64,000 bases of DNA. Origin: Candidatus Gastranaerophilales bacterium (GTDB lineage: Bacteria; Cyanobacteriota; Vampirovibrionia; Gastranaerophilales; Gastranaerophilaceae). Shown here one piece after another: positions 28,678-38,900 of the stretch. Within the stretch, counting starts at the first letter, position 1. Each line of letters begins with the position of its first letter. A program made the translations under genes and the position numbers. The notes under the pieces are model-generated. The model was not told the origin of the DNA. It searched no databases and saw nothing but the letters and a program-made list of their open reading frames with translations. The stretch lies in contig CANQNW010000002.1 of the NCBI GenBank assembly GCA_947625305.1, forward strand, positions 62,001 to 126,000. The letters are read 5' to 3'.

Positions 28678-29924
28678 CTTAAATTTTTTACTCCGATTGT
28701 TCGTGCAAGCGCATATTTATAGTCTTTCGGATTTTGCGAAAGTTCGATATAAAATTCATCATTTGTATTACAGAGTTGTTTTTCTTCTTGAGTTTTTTCG
28801 TCATAAATCTTTGTAACTTTGGCTTTAAAGCATTCATCAGGGGTTATAATTTCAATTTCATCATTTAACAGGAATTTATTTTTTGTAAGGACTTTATACA
28901 TATTGTCTTTTTTATCGAGGAAAACACAAAGACAGTCGGCACCTGCCAGCCCTTTTGAAATATCATAGCTGTAGCCTTCAGAGTCCGGTTTATGGAGGTA
29001 AAATCCCGTAGTATAGCCTCGGTTGCCTATTTTAATTATTTCATTATAATTGTCTTCTTTGTTGATTTTACCTGCCTTAAGGTAGTCATCAATAGCTTTA
29101 CGGTAGGCTTTAGCAACGGCAGAAACATAATAAAGACTTTTTGTTCTGCCCTCTATTTTAAATGAATCTATACCCAAATCAATTAATTCAGGAAGATAGT
29201 TAATAAGGGCTAAGTCCTTCGGGCTTAGGATGTGAGTACCCTGCCCGTTTTCTTCTATATCAAAGTATTCGCCCTCTCTTGTTTCTTCAACGAGTTTATA
29301 ACTCCACCTGCAAGATTGAGAACAGTTTCCGTGATTGGCTTTTCTTTCGCCTTTTGTCATATAATCGCTTATTAAACAGCGCCCCGAAAAAGATACACAT
29401 TGAGCTCCGTGAACAAAAACTTCATATTCAATATCGGGTACATTTTTTTTAATTTCTGCAATCTGCTCAAATGATAAATCTCTTGATAAAACAACCCTCT
29501 GTGCACCTAAATCCCGCCAGAATTTAACGGCTTCAGAGTTTAATATATTAGTCTGAGTGCTAACATGCAAAGGTATTTTTGGCATATATTTCTTTATGAT
29601 GTTGTATACCCCGAAATCCGAAAACAGTATTGCGTCAGGGTTTGCCTCATTAATCCTTTGGGCGCACTCAATCATAGATTTTATATCGTTATCATAAGCA
29701 AAAATATTTAAGGTTAAATACACCTTTTTATCCATTGAATGCGCTAAATCAATACAATCTTTCAAGTTGTCAATTGTTATAAGTTCGCCTTTTCTCATAG
29801 CCCTGAGGCTGAAATCTACCATTCCTAAATATACGGCATCGGCACCGTAGTGAATGGCATAATCAAGCTTTTCTTTACTTCCTGCAGGTAATAACAGTTC
29901 GGGTCTTTTTAATTTTGTTTCCAT
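28674..29924 (-). CDS. U32 family peptidase-like protein (TrhP/RlhA type)
   Basis: A 416-residue U32 protein. N-terminal PELLLPAGSKEKLDYAIHYGADAVYLG marks the family (given here by its first and last parts: PELLLPAGS and GADAVYLG). A cysteine set in CVSFSGRCL and HGNCSQSCRWSY probably binds an iron-sulfur cluster. Family members TrhP and RlhA hydroxylate tRNA uridine-34 or 23S rRNA; others are linked to collagen degradation. A tRNA/rRNA hydroxylation role is more likely in this housekeeping setting. Confidence 0.88.
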   Translation of the reverse strand: METKLKRPELLLPAGSKEKLDYAIHYGADAVYLGMVDFSLRAMRKGELITIDNLKDCIDLAHSMDKKVYLTLNIFAYDNDIKSMIECAQRINEANPDAILFSDFGVYNIIKKYMPKIPLHVSTQTNILNSEAVKFWRDLGAQRVVLSRDLSFEQIAEIKKNVPDIEYEVFVHGAQCVSFSGRCLISDYMTKGERKANHGNCSQSCRWSYKLVEETREGEYFDIEENGQGTHILSPKDLALINYLPELIDLGIDSFKIEGRTKSLYYVSAVAKAYRKAIDDYLKAGKINKEDNYNEIIKIGNRGYTTGFYLHKPDSEGYSYDISKGLAGADCLCVFLDKKDNMYKVLTKNKFLLNDEIEIITPDECFKAKVTKIYDEKTQEEKQLCNTNDEFYIELSQNPKDYKYALARTIGVKNLR

Positions 29925-29936
29925 ATAACTATTTTA

Positions 29937-31472
29937 CTACAAAGTTTTTTTATCCGCTTTCTTCAGTTCAAAGCCTTTTTTAAAAGCATTTTTGGTGTAA
30001 TAGTTTTTATCTGCGGAAGGAAGAATATATTTATCCTTCAATTTATCATTTACGGAATATAAAATATAACCTTGTGTTTTATAAACAGCTTTATAGTTAT
30101 CGGGAATATAGTCATTTATCACTGCGTCAACAGGAATTATAATATAATCGGGTTTATAGGGTTCATTGAGTACCTTCTCCCAGCCGTCTTGTGCATTATA
30201 AAATTTATCAAGAAGTTCTTTTTCCTTATTAAAATATACTTCTTCATATCGTCCATCCATATATATTAAGTTATTCGGGAATAATTTATATGCTATATAA
30301 CTTCCTAAATCTAAAGGAGCTAGAACTCTGCCTTTTAAATTATTGATTTTCAAAAATTCAATCTCTTGAACGGGCTGTTCGCATAGATAATATATATCAG
30401 GTTTACTTGCGAAGAATATTATTGATGCACCAACAAAATATAAAGTCATAAGTATATAAGGAAGAATATTTGTTTTCCAAAATTCTTCCTTTTGCTTATC
30501 AATAATAAAACTATTAACCCATATGCAAATATCTTTATACAAAAACATAATTGAAACTAATATAAAAAACGGAGTGTTTTTTATGTATTTAAAAGATAAA
30601 TAAGCACAAACAAATAGCAGAATATACTTTGTAAAATCATTTTTATAATCTTTAATTTTCAAAATCAGTGTAACAAAAAATAAGACATAAAATATTTTAA
30701 ACCAAGTAAATAAAATACTTTGACTTAAAAAGGGGCTAATCCATTCGGTTATATTGGGGCGGGGCATAGTTGTAGCCATAAAAATAAATTTAACATAGTC
30801 AATACCGTATGGATTAATAAACATTACCAAAAAGCACGCAAAGAGAGTAAAGATATATTTTTTAAACGGTTTTTTATTAAGAGCCTCGCCAAGCGAGTAT
30901 ATTGCTAATACTCCGAGCCCCGCCACACATCCTCCATGGGTGTTCGCCCAAATTAACATTAAAGGAGGCAATATGAATAAAAGCTTATTTTCTCCTTTTT
31001 TTCTGACTCTTTCAAGCAGATATAAAAATATTGTAAAAAACAAGAACGTTAAAAAATGACATCTTAAAGCCGAACCTAATAATGTCGGCAGCGAAATTAT
31101 TGAAAAAGAAAATAAAAATACGTCAATCGGTTTTACATCTTTATTAATTCCTAATTTTGCCGTCTTAAAAACAAAATAAAAAATTAAAAATACTATTATA
31201 ATTCTTGAGCCGAATATTCCCCAATAGCCAAAATGATTTAAAATAAAAGAGAATAAAACACTTGCTCCCCACTCATGGTCAAGCCAGATATGAGTTGGAA
31301 TATAAGAAAAAATATCCGTTTTAAATATTTGCCCTAACTGCCAAAAAGCATCGCCCTGCAATATCCTTGCCCAAAAATCGGGGTCAATGTTATTAGACAA
31401 AAAAGCTAACATTGTTATCATCAATAAAAAATATATATAAAAACATATATTATATTTTAATTCTTTATTCAT
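29937..31472 (-). CDS. GT-C-like polytopic membrane protein, unknown
   Basis: A 511-residue protein with about 11-12 hydrophobic helices followed by a soluble C-terminal part (about 380-511). The first periplasmic loop reads DPDFWARILQGDAFW, then TDIFSYIPTH and WLDHEWG, the DPDxW...FSY...DHEW pattern of uncharacterised GT-C-like proteins in which an acidic pair could handle a lipid-linked sugar. Its ATG lies 13 bp or less from nothing else upstream; the U32 gene follows it by 12 bp, so they may be cotranscribed. Function is not proven. Confidence 0.6.
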   Translation of the reverse strand: MNKELKYNICFYIYFLLMITMLAFLSNNIDPDFWARILQGDAFWQLGQIFKTDIFSYIPTHIWLDHEWGASVLFSFILNHFGYWGIFGSRIIIVFLIFYFVFKTAKLGINKDVKPIDVFLFSFSIISLPTLLGSALRCHFLTFLFFTIFLYLLERVRKKGENKLLFILPPLMLIWANTHGGCVAGLGVLAIYSLGEALNKKPFKKYIFTLFACFLVMFINPYGIDYVKFIFMATTMPRPNITEWISPFLSQSILFTWFKIFYVLFFVTLILKIKDYKNDFTKYILLFVCAYLSFKYIKNTPFFILVSIMFLYKDICIWVNSFIIDKQKEEFWKTNILPYILMTLYFVGASIIFFASKPDIYYLCEQPVQEIEFLKINNLKGRVLAPLDLGSYIAYKLFPNNLIYMDGRYEEVYFNKEKELLDKFYNAQDGWEKVLNEPYKPDYIIIPVDAVINDYIPDNYKAVYKTQGYILYSVNDKLKDKYILPSADKNYYTKNAFKKGFELKKADKKTL

Positions 31473-31614
31473 AAGTATATGTTATTAATTTATATTTCCC
31501 GAGGTCAATACTTTAAGTTTTGTAAAGCATTCAAATGCAATAAATACAAGTTTTTTGACTTTTTTAAAAAAAATATTAAATAAAAAACTAAAGTTTTAAA
31601 AATTTATTCCGATA

Positions 31615-31698
31615 TATAAATATGTCAAGGGCGATAAGCCCCATAAAAACCTCCCTCCCCAAAAAGTCTAGTAGCCGCCTTAGTGACGGCTTTTTTTT
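31615..31698 (+). ncRNA. Candidate small RNA S2 with Yfr1-like layout
   Basis: An orphan plus-strand terminator (AGCCG 31673-31677, CGGCT 31687-31691, then eight T) lies between two minus-strand genes, so a plus transcript must begin within the gap. TATAAA at 31615-31620 predicts a start near 31627. The RNA of about 72 nt would have a 5' hairpin (GGGC, loop GATAA, GCCC at 31629-31641), an unpaired linker with CCTCCCTCCCC (31650-31660), and the terminator. This is the layout of cyanobacterial Yfr1, though the core sequence differs. The 3' part resembles S1 at 1141. Confidence 0.5.
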
Positions 31699-31713
31699 GC
31701 TTGTTTTTTTTAA

Positions 31714-31869
31714 TTAATCAATTCTGTTTACGGGAACAGTAACTTTAGCAGGTTTTAAGAAATTAAAAAAGTTTCTTTTACCGCCTTTAAAATTAATAGT
31801 TTCTTCTTCTTTTATTTCTTTTCCCGCTGTTTGTAATTCTACTGCAAATTTAATTAATCTCGGATTCAT
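31714..31869 (-). CDS. Candidate 51-residue protein
   Basis: ATG 31867-31869 to TAA 31714-31716 on the minus strand. It starts MNPRLIKFAVELQTAGKE and is basic near the end (KGGKRNFFNFLKPAK). A purine run GGGGAA precedes the ATG by about eight bases. It is not recognised. The flanks (31473-31713 and 31870-31986) hold no other gene apart from the S2 candidate. Confidence 0.45.
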   Translation of the reverse strand: MNPRLIKFAVELQTAGKEIKEEETINFKGGKRNFFNFLKPAKVTVPVNRID

Positions 31870-31986
31870 ACCAAATTCCCCAACACTTTACTAACCTATA
31901 ATATATATAAGTATTTTTATTTATAAAAATTGCGCAAAATTAATTTTTTTTTACAAATGTATAAAAATTTATGATAATATATTTTT

Positions 31987-32913
31987 ATGTTTGCAGTAAA
32001 TTTAATTAAAAATAAACAGTATCCGCTTGATATACCCGAAAATGTCACAGTAAAACACGGTGATATGGTTATTGTTTTAACCGAAAAAGGAGAAGAAGCG
32101 GTAAAAGCATACCTTGTACCGCCTCAGGTTGAAAGTATTTTAAAACGGAAAAAAGTTCCTACAATTCCTTTTTTAAGGGTTATGACCCCTGAGGATTTAG
32201 CGGTATATGAAGAAATCAAACAAATGGAAATTCAAGGCTATAAGGATTGTCTTGAACTTATTAAACAGCATAAGCTTGTAATGAATTTAATACAATGCAA
32301 ATATACATTTGACAGAAGAAAAGTTACATTTTACTATACAGCGCCCGAAAGGGTTGATTTTAGAGAACTGTTAAAAGATTTAACAAAAGTTTTTAAAAGA
32401 GTAAGAATAGATTTAAAACACATCGGAGTTAGAGATGAAACATCTTTATGCTGCGGAAACGGATTATGCGGAAGACCGTTTTGCTGCTGCACATTTAAAC
32501 GGCAGTTTGATTCCATAAATATAAAGCTTGCTCATGACCAGAGTATGCCTATTACTCCGAGCAAAATTTCAGGCACTTGCGGAAGATTATTGTGCTGTTT
32601 AAATTATGAATATAAAAACTATATTGAAACGGCAAAAGAAATGGTTCCGATAGGTTCAGGTGTTATGACAGCTGACGGTGTCGGCAGAGTTTGCGCTTTA
32701 AATATTTTAACCAACAATGTTTCAGTTAAATTGGCTGACGGAAAAATTAAAGAATTCCCGTCAAATGAAGTAGAAATGATTGATACAGATGTTAATATTG
32801 AAATTGATATAGGTAATACCGGCTACAAATATGCTTCTATGCAGCAAACCGATGAAACCTTAGACATTAAACAATTTGAAGATGACAGGAACAGTTCAAC
32901 GGGAAATATTTAG
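31987..32913 (+). CDS. ricT: PSP1-domain protein RicT (YaaT)
   Basis: A 308-residue PSP1 family protein. The cysteine cluster at 155-204 (CCGNGLCGRPFCCC, then GTCGRLLCCLNYEYK) is the hallmark; in Bacillus the RicT-RicA-RicF complex binds Fe-S clusters and guides RNase Y and other processes. RicA and RicF partners are not in the window. The ribosome site is weak. Its last 18 bases overlap the convergent histidine kinase. Confidence 0.88.
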   Translation: MFAVNLIKNKQYPLDIPENVTVKHGDMVIVLTEKGEEAVKAYLVPPQVESILKRKKVPTIPFLRVMTPEDLAVYEEIKQMEIQGYKDCLELIKQHKLVMNLIQCKYTFDRRKVTFYYTAPERVDFRELLKDLTKVFKRVRIDLKHIGVRDETSLCCGNGLCGRPFCCCTFKRQFDSINIKLAHDQSMPITPSKISGTCGRLLCCLNYEYKNYIETAKEMVPIGSGVMTADGVGRVCALNILTNNVSVKLADGKIKEFPSNEVEMIDTDVNIEIDIGNTGYKYASMQQTDETLDIKQFEDDRNSSTGNI

Positions 32914-33900
32914 CGGGATTGTAACCGTAAAAGAAGTTTCCTCCTTGCCTTCACAAACTGCCTCTATAGTTCCATTATGTGCCTCCATAATCTGCTTTGA
33001 TAAATATAAACCTAAGCCCGTGCTAACTTTTTTAAATTTTGAATGACAGGTATAATATTTTTGGAAAATCAATTCTAAATCTTCTTTTGATATACTGCTG
33101 CCTTTATTTGATACCGTTATTTTGATTTTATCCTGTATTTTTTCTAATCTGATTATTATTTTTGAGTTTTTAGGGCTGAATGAAACCGCATTTTGAATCA
33201 GATTTTTTATAACCCGTTTTATTTGGAAGGTATCAAACTTTGCATTTTGAGTTTCCGAAATCTTATTTTCAACAACAATTTGATGATTATTCTCTGATAC
33301 AATTGGCTGCATTTCCGTAACTACAGAAGATATAAAGTCTTTAATGTTATTTTCGGTTAAATTTAATTCTATATTTTTTTGCTCAAGCCTGTATGTTTCA
33401 AGTATATTCTCAATTAAATCTTTTAACTCTTGATTAGAGGATTTCATTAAGTTTAATACTTCCGTTTGTTTTTCATTTAAATTTCCAAACCGCCCTTCTA
33501 AAAGATAGTTTATGGAATTTAACTCCGCAATAACGGGAACTTTCATATCATGAGTTAATGTTGCCGTAAATTCTTCTTTAAATAATTGGATTTCTTTTTC
33601 CTGCTTTATTATTTCCTCCAAAGACAAATTCTTTTTAGAAAGTGCATTTTGATATTCTTTAATCATTAATTCACGGTCATTAATTGTTTCTATTAAACGA
33701 TTAACAGCATTTTCAAGATTTTTATCATTAAGATTTTCCGCTCTTATATTTATGTCGCCGTATCTTAGCCTTTTTACGGCAAGCATTATTTTTAATACGT
33801 CATTTTTAAGTCCTTTATACCTGCCAAAAAGGACAAATAAAAGATAAATACAGGATAAAATAACAACTGTTAATAATATAAATATAAATTTTAAAATCAT
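32896..33900 (-). CDS. Sensor histidine kinase
   Basis: A 334-residue membrane kinase. One N-terminal transmembrane helix (about 2-26), a coiled coil (about 75-110), a HisKA domain with the phosphorylated His117 in TATLTHDMKVP, and a HATPase domain with N box LIQNAVSFSPKN and G2 box TGLGLYLSKQI. There is no periplasmic sensor domain, so it may read a membrane or cytosolic signal. No response regulator is adjacent; the RpaB-like regulator at 48111 is one candidate partner (inference). Confidence 0.85.
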   Translation of the reverse strand: MILKFIFILLTVVILSCIYLLFVLFGRYKGLKNDVLKIMLAVKRLRYGDINIRAENLNDKNLENAVNRLIETINDRELMIKEYQNALSKKNLSLEEIIKQEKEIQLFKEEFTATLTHDMKVPVIAELNSINYLLEGRFGNLNEKQTEVLNLMKSSNQELKDLIENILETYRLEQKNIELNLTENNIKDFISSVVTEMQPIVSENNHQIVVENKISETQNAKFDTFQIKRVIKNLIQNAVSFSPKNSKIIIRLEKIQDKIKITVSNKGSSISKEDLELIFQKYYTCHSKFKKVSTGLGLYLSKQIMEAHNGTIEAVCEGKEETSFTVTIPLNISR

Positions 33901-33918
33901 AGAAAAATTATATCAAAT

Positions 33919-33950
33919 AAAAAGAGAGAAACAAAAATGTTTCTCTCTTA
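33919..33950 (-). terminator. Terminator after tsf
   Basis: On the minus strand TAAGAGAGAAAC and GTTTCTCTCTTT pair around ATTTTT and are followed by a T-rich run. It lies between the tsf stop and the histidine kinase start. Confidence 0.85.
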
Positions 33951-33967
33951 AATTCATTTTATATTAA

Positions 33968-34831
33968 CTATTTTACCATTTGATTCATAACTTCTTCGGC
34001 AAAGTTATCTTGTCTTTTTTCAAGTCCTTCACCTAAAGTCCAGCGAACAAATGATAATATTTGAAGTTTTCCGTTTAAGTGCTGTTCAACTGTTTCATCG
34101 GGGTTTTTAACAAACGGCTGTTCAAGTAAGCATTTTTGAGCCATAAGTTTATTAACTCTGCCTTCAACAATTTTAGCTCTTATATTTTCCGGTTTTTTAG
34201 CTAAATCTTCTTTACCCATTTCAATTCTTGTTTCTTCATCAATTACACTTTGAGGAATTTGATTTCTTGAAACAAATTCAGGTGCTGAAGATGCTATATG
34301 AAGTGCTACATCTTTTAATAATGTTTCATCTTGTGCAGAAGCATTAATTAGAACACCAATTTTACCGTTATGAACATAAGTAGCTAAATTACCTTCCAGT
34401 ACTTCAAATCTTCTTATGCTGATTTTTTCACCGATTGTTGCAATTTTATCTTTAACGGCATCTTCGATTTTTAAACCGCAATCAGGGCATACCGAAGAGT
34501 TTAATGTATCTAAATCAGCAGGTTTTGTTTCAGCAATATGTTTTGCTAAGCAGTTAACAAACTTTTTAAAATCTTCATTTTTAGCAACAAAGTCTGTTTC
34601 GCAGTTAACTTCAACGATAGAACCGACACCATTTTCAATGTATGTGGCAACTAAGCCTTCAGCAGCGATACGATTTTGTTTTTTCTCGGCTGAAGCAATA
34701 CCTTTTTGTCTTAAAAATTCCATTGCTTTTTCTATATCGCCGTCGCATTCTTCAAGCGCTTTTTTAGAATCCATAAAGCCTGCGCCTGTTTTTTCTCTTA
34801 AATCTTTAACCATTGCGGCTGTTATTGTCAT
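33968..34831 (-). CDS. tsf: Elongation factor Ts
   Basis: The nucleotide exchange factor of EF-Tu. 287 residues. It starts with the UBA-like helix region VKDLREKTGAGFMDSKKAL and contains the core TDFVAKNEDFK. Between the two core subdomains is SSVCPDCGLK with two cysteines (CxxC), which I do not recall from standard EF-Ts proteins. It lies 38 bp downstream of rpsB, the usual order. Confidence 0.96.
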   Translation of the reverse strand: MTITAAMVKDLREKTGAGFMDSKKALEECDGDIEKAMEFLRQKGIASAEKKQNRIAAEGLVATYIENGVGSIVEVNCETDFVAKNEDFKKFVNCLAKHIAETKPADLDTLNSSVCPDCGLKIEDAVKDKIATIGEKISIRRFEVLEGNLATYVHNGKIGVLINASAQDETLLKDVALHIASSAPEFVSRNQIPQSVIDEETRIEMGKEDLAKKPENIRAKIVEGRVNKLMAQKCLLEQPFVKNPDETVEQHLNGKLQILSFVRWTLGEGLEKRQDNFAEEVMNQMVK

Positions 34832-34869
34832 AATTTATTATCCTTTCAAAATTTATTGTTACAAATCAA

Positions 34870-35682
34870 TTATTCTTCAACTACAGCAGGTGTTTCTTCT
34901 TTAACTTCAGCTGTTTCTTCTGCTTTAACTTCTTCTGTAACACCTGCATCTTCAGCTTTTATAGCCTGAACTTTGTTCATTTGATTTGCTTTATTTTCTC
35001 TTAATTGTTTACCTTCCAATATAGCATCGGCTAATTTAGAACAAACTAATTTTATTGACCTGATTGCATCATCGTTTCCGGGGATAATGTAATCAATACC
35101 GTCAGGATCTGCATTTGTATCAGCTAAGCAGATAACGGGAATATTTAGTTTATTAGCTTCAGCTATAGCAATAGCTTCTTTCTTTTGGTCAATAACAACC
35201 AATAAATCAGGCATTCCTCTCATTTCTTTAATACCGCCTAATGTTTTGGTTAATTTGGAAAGTTTTCTCATTGTTTGAGCTATTTCTTTTTTAGGAAGTT
35301 TCTCTAATTGACCTGAATTTGAAAATTCTTCAATTTCTCTTAATTTGTTAACTCTTCCTCTGATTGTTTCAAAGTTAGTAAGCATACCGCCTAACCATCT
35401 TCTGTTAACATAATAAGAGCCTGCCCTTAAAGCTTCTTCAGCAACTACATCAACAGCTTGTTTTTTTGTTCCGACAAAAACTACATTTTTGCCTTTTGCC
35501 GCACAATCTCTAACGATTGCATAAGCTTCATCAAGTTTATCGGAGGTTTTTCTTAAATCTAAAACATAAATTCCGTTTCTTGCCCCGTAAATATAAGGTT
35601 TCATCTTGGGGTTCCATCTTTGTGTTTGGTGACCGAAGTGTACACCTGCGTCTAATAATTCAATCATTGATGCTACCGGCAT
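34870..35682 (-). CDS. rpsB: 30S ribosomal protein S2
   Basis: A 270-residue S2 protein: [19 protein letters not shown] at the N-terminus, then [13 protein letters not shown]-like segment ([13 protein letters not shown]) and [10 protein letters not shown]. The last 45 residues are an acidic Glu/Ala/Val-rich extension beyond the usual core. The ribosome site AAGGAG precedes the ATG. It starts the rpsB-tsf operon; the 246-bp gap to the divergent AsmA gene holds its leader and promoter, which I could not define. Confidence 0.96.
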   Translation of the reverse strand: MPVASMIELLDAGVHFGHQTQRWNPKMKPYIYGARNGIYVLDLRKTSDKLDEAYAIVRDCAAKGKNVVFVGTKKQAVDVVAEEALRAGSYYVNRRWLGGMLTNFETIRGRVNKLREIEEFSNSGQLEKLPKKEIAQTMRKLSKLTKTLGGIKEMRGMPDLLVVIDQKKEAIAIAEANKLNIPVICLADTNADPDGIDYIIPGNDDAIRSIKLVCSKLADAILEGKQLRENKANQMNKVQAIKAEDAGVTEEVKAEETAEVKEETPAVVEE

Positions 35683-35856
35683 CTTTTTTCTCCTTTTATT
35701 TTACTTGTACCTCGTGAATTGCTTTCCCATCTTAACAAAGACTAAGCCGTTACTAATGTAATCTAACCTATCGGATTCACAACTCAAACAATATATTATT
35801 ACAAACAAATTAAAAGTAAAATCGTTTTTTACCTTTATGCTGTAACATAAGTTAAA

Positions 35857-35890
35857 AATTCAAATAATTGAATATTATTTGAATTATAAT
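35857..35890 (+). promoter_or_regulatory. Perfect palindrome at the AsmA gene promoter
   Basis: AATTCAAATAAT (35857-35868) and ATTATTTGAATT (35874-35885) are perfect 12-bp inverted arms around TGAAT. A TATAAT box (35885-35890) begins on the last base of the right arm, 39 bp before the AsmA ATG. A dimeric regulator bound here would meet RNA polymerase. Confidence 0.45.
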
Positions 35891-35928
35891 TTTTACAATA
35901 AAATAACTTTTGAGGTTAGGAGAAGGAA

Positions 35929-38900
35929 ATGAAAAAATTTTTTAAGGTATTGGGAATAACTATTATAAGCATTATCGTGCTTTTATATTTGGCATTTTTA
36001 TTTGTACTGCCGAACGCAGTTGATTTAAATAAATTCAAACCAGACCTTCAACAGATTGTCAAAGAACAGACCAATTTAACTCTTGATTTTGATAATCCTC
36101 AAATAACCGTAACTCCGCTTTTATCGGCAGGAATTACGGCAGATAATGTTAAAATTAAGCTTCCCGATAACTCTGAAGTTATCACATCGGATAATTTTAA
36201 AGCAAGAATAGCACTACCTTCTCTATTCCTTTTAACCGTAAAAATTCCGACCGTGGAAATCCTTAACCCCGTTATTAATATTGATATTGTTGACGGAAAA
36301 GCATTTAAAGCAGTTCAGGCTTTTGAAGAAATCTTAAATAAGAAAGAAGAAAATATTGAACAAAACCTTCAAACTGCACAAAAACCTTTAATAGACCCTG
36401 CTTTAATAAAAGTTGTTATCCCCGGAATAAGAATTATTAACTACAGCGCAAAAGTAAATGATTTAAAAACAGGAAATTACCTGAAACTCGCCGGTGATGA
36501 ACTTGTTTTCGGATACAATAACGGAAAAAGCATATCATTAAAAACAAATGCCGATTTATTCTTAAACGAAACAAAAAACATTACGGCAAATATTGATATT
36601 GATACCTGTATTCCTCAGCAGAGCAAACTGGATGAAGAAGATGATAAAGCGCAGAGAGTTGAAATCCCGTTCATAAACCCTGTTGCAATGTATATGGCAT
36701 ACGATTTAAAAACTAATATTGATTCTAAAATTAAAATAAGACAAAAAGAAAATTATTTAGTATCAAGAGGTTATTTAAACATTGATAACTTTACTTTAAA
36801 ACTTGCAGGATTACAGCTCCCCGAGAGCAAACTGCATATTAAAACAAGAGGAACAAAAGCAGATTTAGATACCGACTTATACATAACCGAAAAAGAAAAA
36901 TTATCACTTCTCGGTATGATTAAGTATGCAAAAAATCCTAAAATGGATTTAAAAATCACATCTAATGAAATTCATACCGATAACGTTATAAATTTAATAA
37001 GAGCAACCCTTGATTCATTGCACATAAAACACGAATTACAACCGATTGCAGGCGAGGGCTACTTTATCGCAGATACAAATATTAAAACCGATTTTAAAAA
37101 ACTTCATTCTGACGGAAAAATTACCGTAAAAGACTGCGTAATAAAAAATAATGCTAAGAAACTCCAACTTGCAAGAATAAATTCAATTATATCTCTTGAT
37201 AACAGTATTTTAAAATTTATTGATACAACGGTTGAAATCGCTCAAACTCTGTTTAAAATAGACGGAACTATTGATGAAAAATCAATCGCAGATATTAATG
37301 TATTTATGGAAAAAATGCCTTTAGCAAAAGTATTTACAATGTTTCTGCCATCTGAAATTAATAATGCCTACGATGTTAATTCAGGGTTTATTAACCTTAC
37401 GGCACACATAAAAGGTGAATTAAAAAAAGCATCTGCCGATTTAAATCTTACATTAAATAATTTGTCATTGACCGATAAAGTAAATAAAATCAACTATTTA
37501 AATAATATTTTAACGGCTGATTTTAAAAGCAACTTCCAAAAAGTTACGGGGAATATAAAAAATTCCGATTTCAAATTAATGATGAACGGTGCAAATGTAA
37601 CATGCGACAGCTTTAATCTTGAAATCGGAGATAAAACAATAACAATACATCCCGCAAAAATAAGTATAAACAACTCATCAAATGTAGATTTTTCAGGTAC
37701 AATCGAAAACTACATAAAAAATCCCGTATTTAATTTTGACGGAAACGGCAAATTAATAACCAATGATTTAAAACAACTCTTAGGAAAAGACCTTGCCATA
37801 TTTATAAAAAATAAAGGCGCACTTCCTATTGCATTTAATTTTGCAGGCGACAAGAAAAAACAAACATTTAAAGCCTCACTTGAAGCAAATAAAGATAACT
37901 ATATTACACCTATAGATATAAAAAATGTACAGAATTTAAATACAATACTACAAACTGTTATTGATTTTAAAGGGGACAGACTAAAAATAAAAGATACGGG
38001 ATTTTTTATTAAAACAGTAACTCAAGACCCTGAAAACCCCGAAAAAGCAATTACAAAGCTAACTGATATCGTCAGTGTAGACGGAACCATAACTAAATTA
38101 AACACATTAAATCCTAATATAAATCTTATAAAAGTTAAAATGCCATCAGACCTTGAAGGAGTAATATGCGCATTCCCTAAATCAACTTTAAAAGCAAAAG
38201 GGCAAATGTTCGTACTTGGAGATTTAAAAGCCCCGAGAATTAGAGGCGAATTTAATCTTTGGGATATATCAATCCCGGAACTTCTTATAAATGCTGAAAA
38301 AGTAATATCTAAATTTGAAGGTAAAGATTTAGATGTAGATATAAAAAATCTGAACGCAAACGGCTCAGACTATAATGTATTAATTAATGCGGATTTAAGC
38401 CCGTCTAAATACTTTACGATTAAAAACTTAAATCTGATATCTCAATTAACAGATGTTGATAAATTAATGAAAGTATCTGATTTGGCGATGAAATATGTTC
38501 CGCAATCATCAGGCGGTAATACTTCAAATAACTCTGCATCAGCAGATATCCCCGTTATTATCAGAAACGGAAACATCGATATTAAACAAATAAAAACAGG
38601 GAATATAAAATTAACGGATACAACAGGCAATATATCATTATTAAATAATATTTTCTATGTAAATAACCTTATGACATCAGCATTTGAAGGCAAAGTCAAA
38701 GGCGATGTTTCAATGAATTTAATATCAAGCGAAATAAAAGCCGTATTAAACGGTACGGGGCTTAATGTAGAAAAAACTCTGCTTGATACGGCAAATATGA
38801 AAGATACCCTGACGGGGAAAATGGATTTTTCAACAGATATATCATTGAAAGGTGCAACCTATGAAGAACAAATGAAATCACTTAAAGGAAAAGTTGATTT

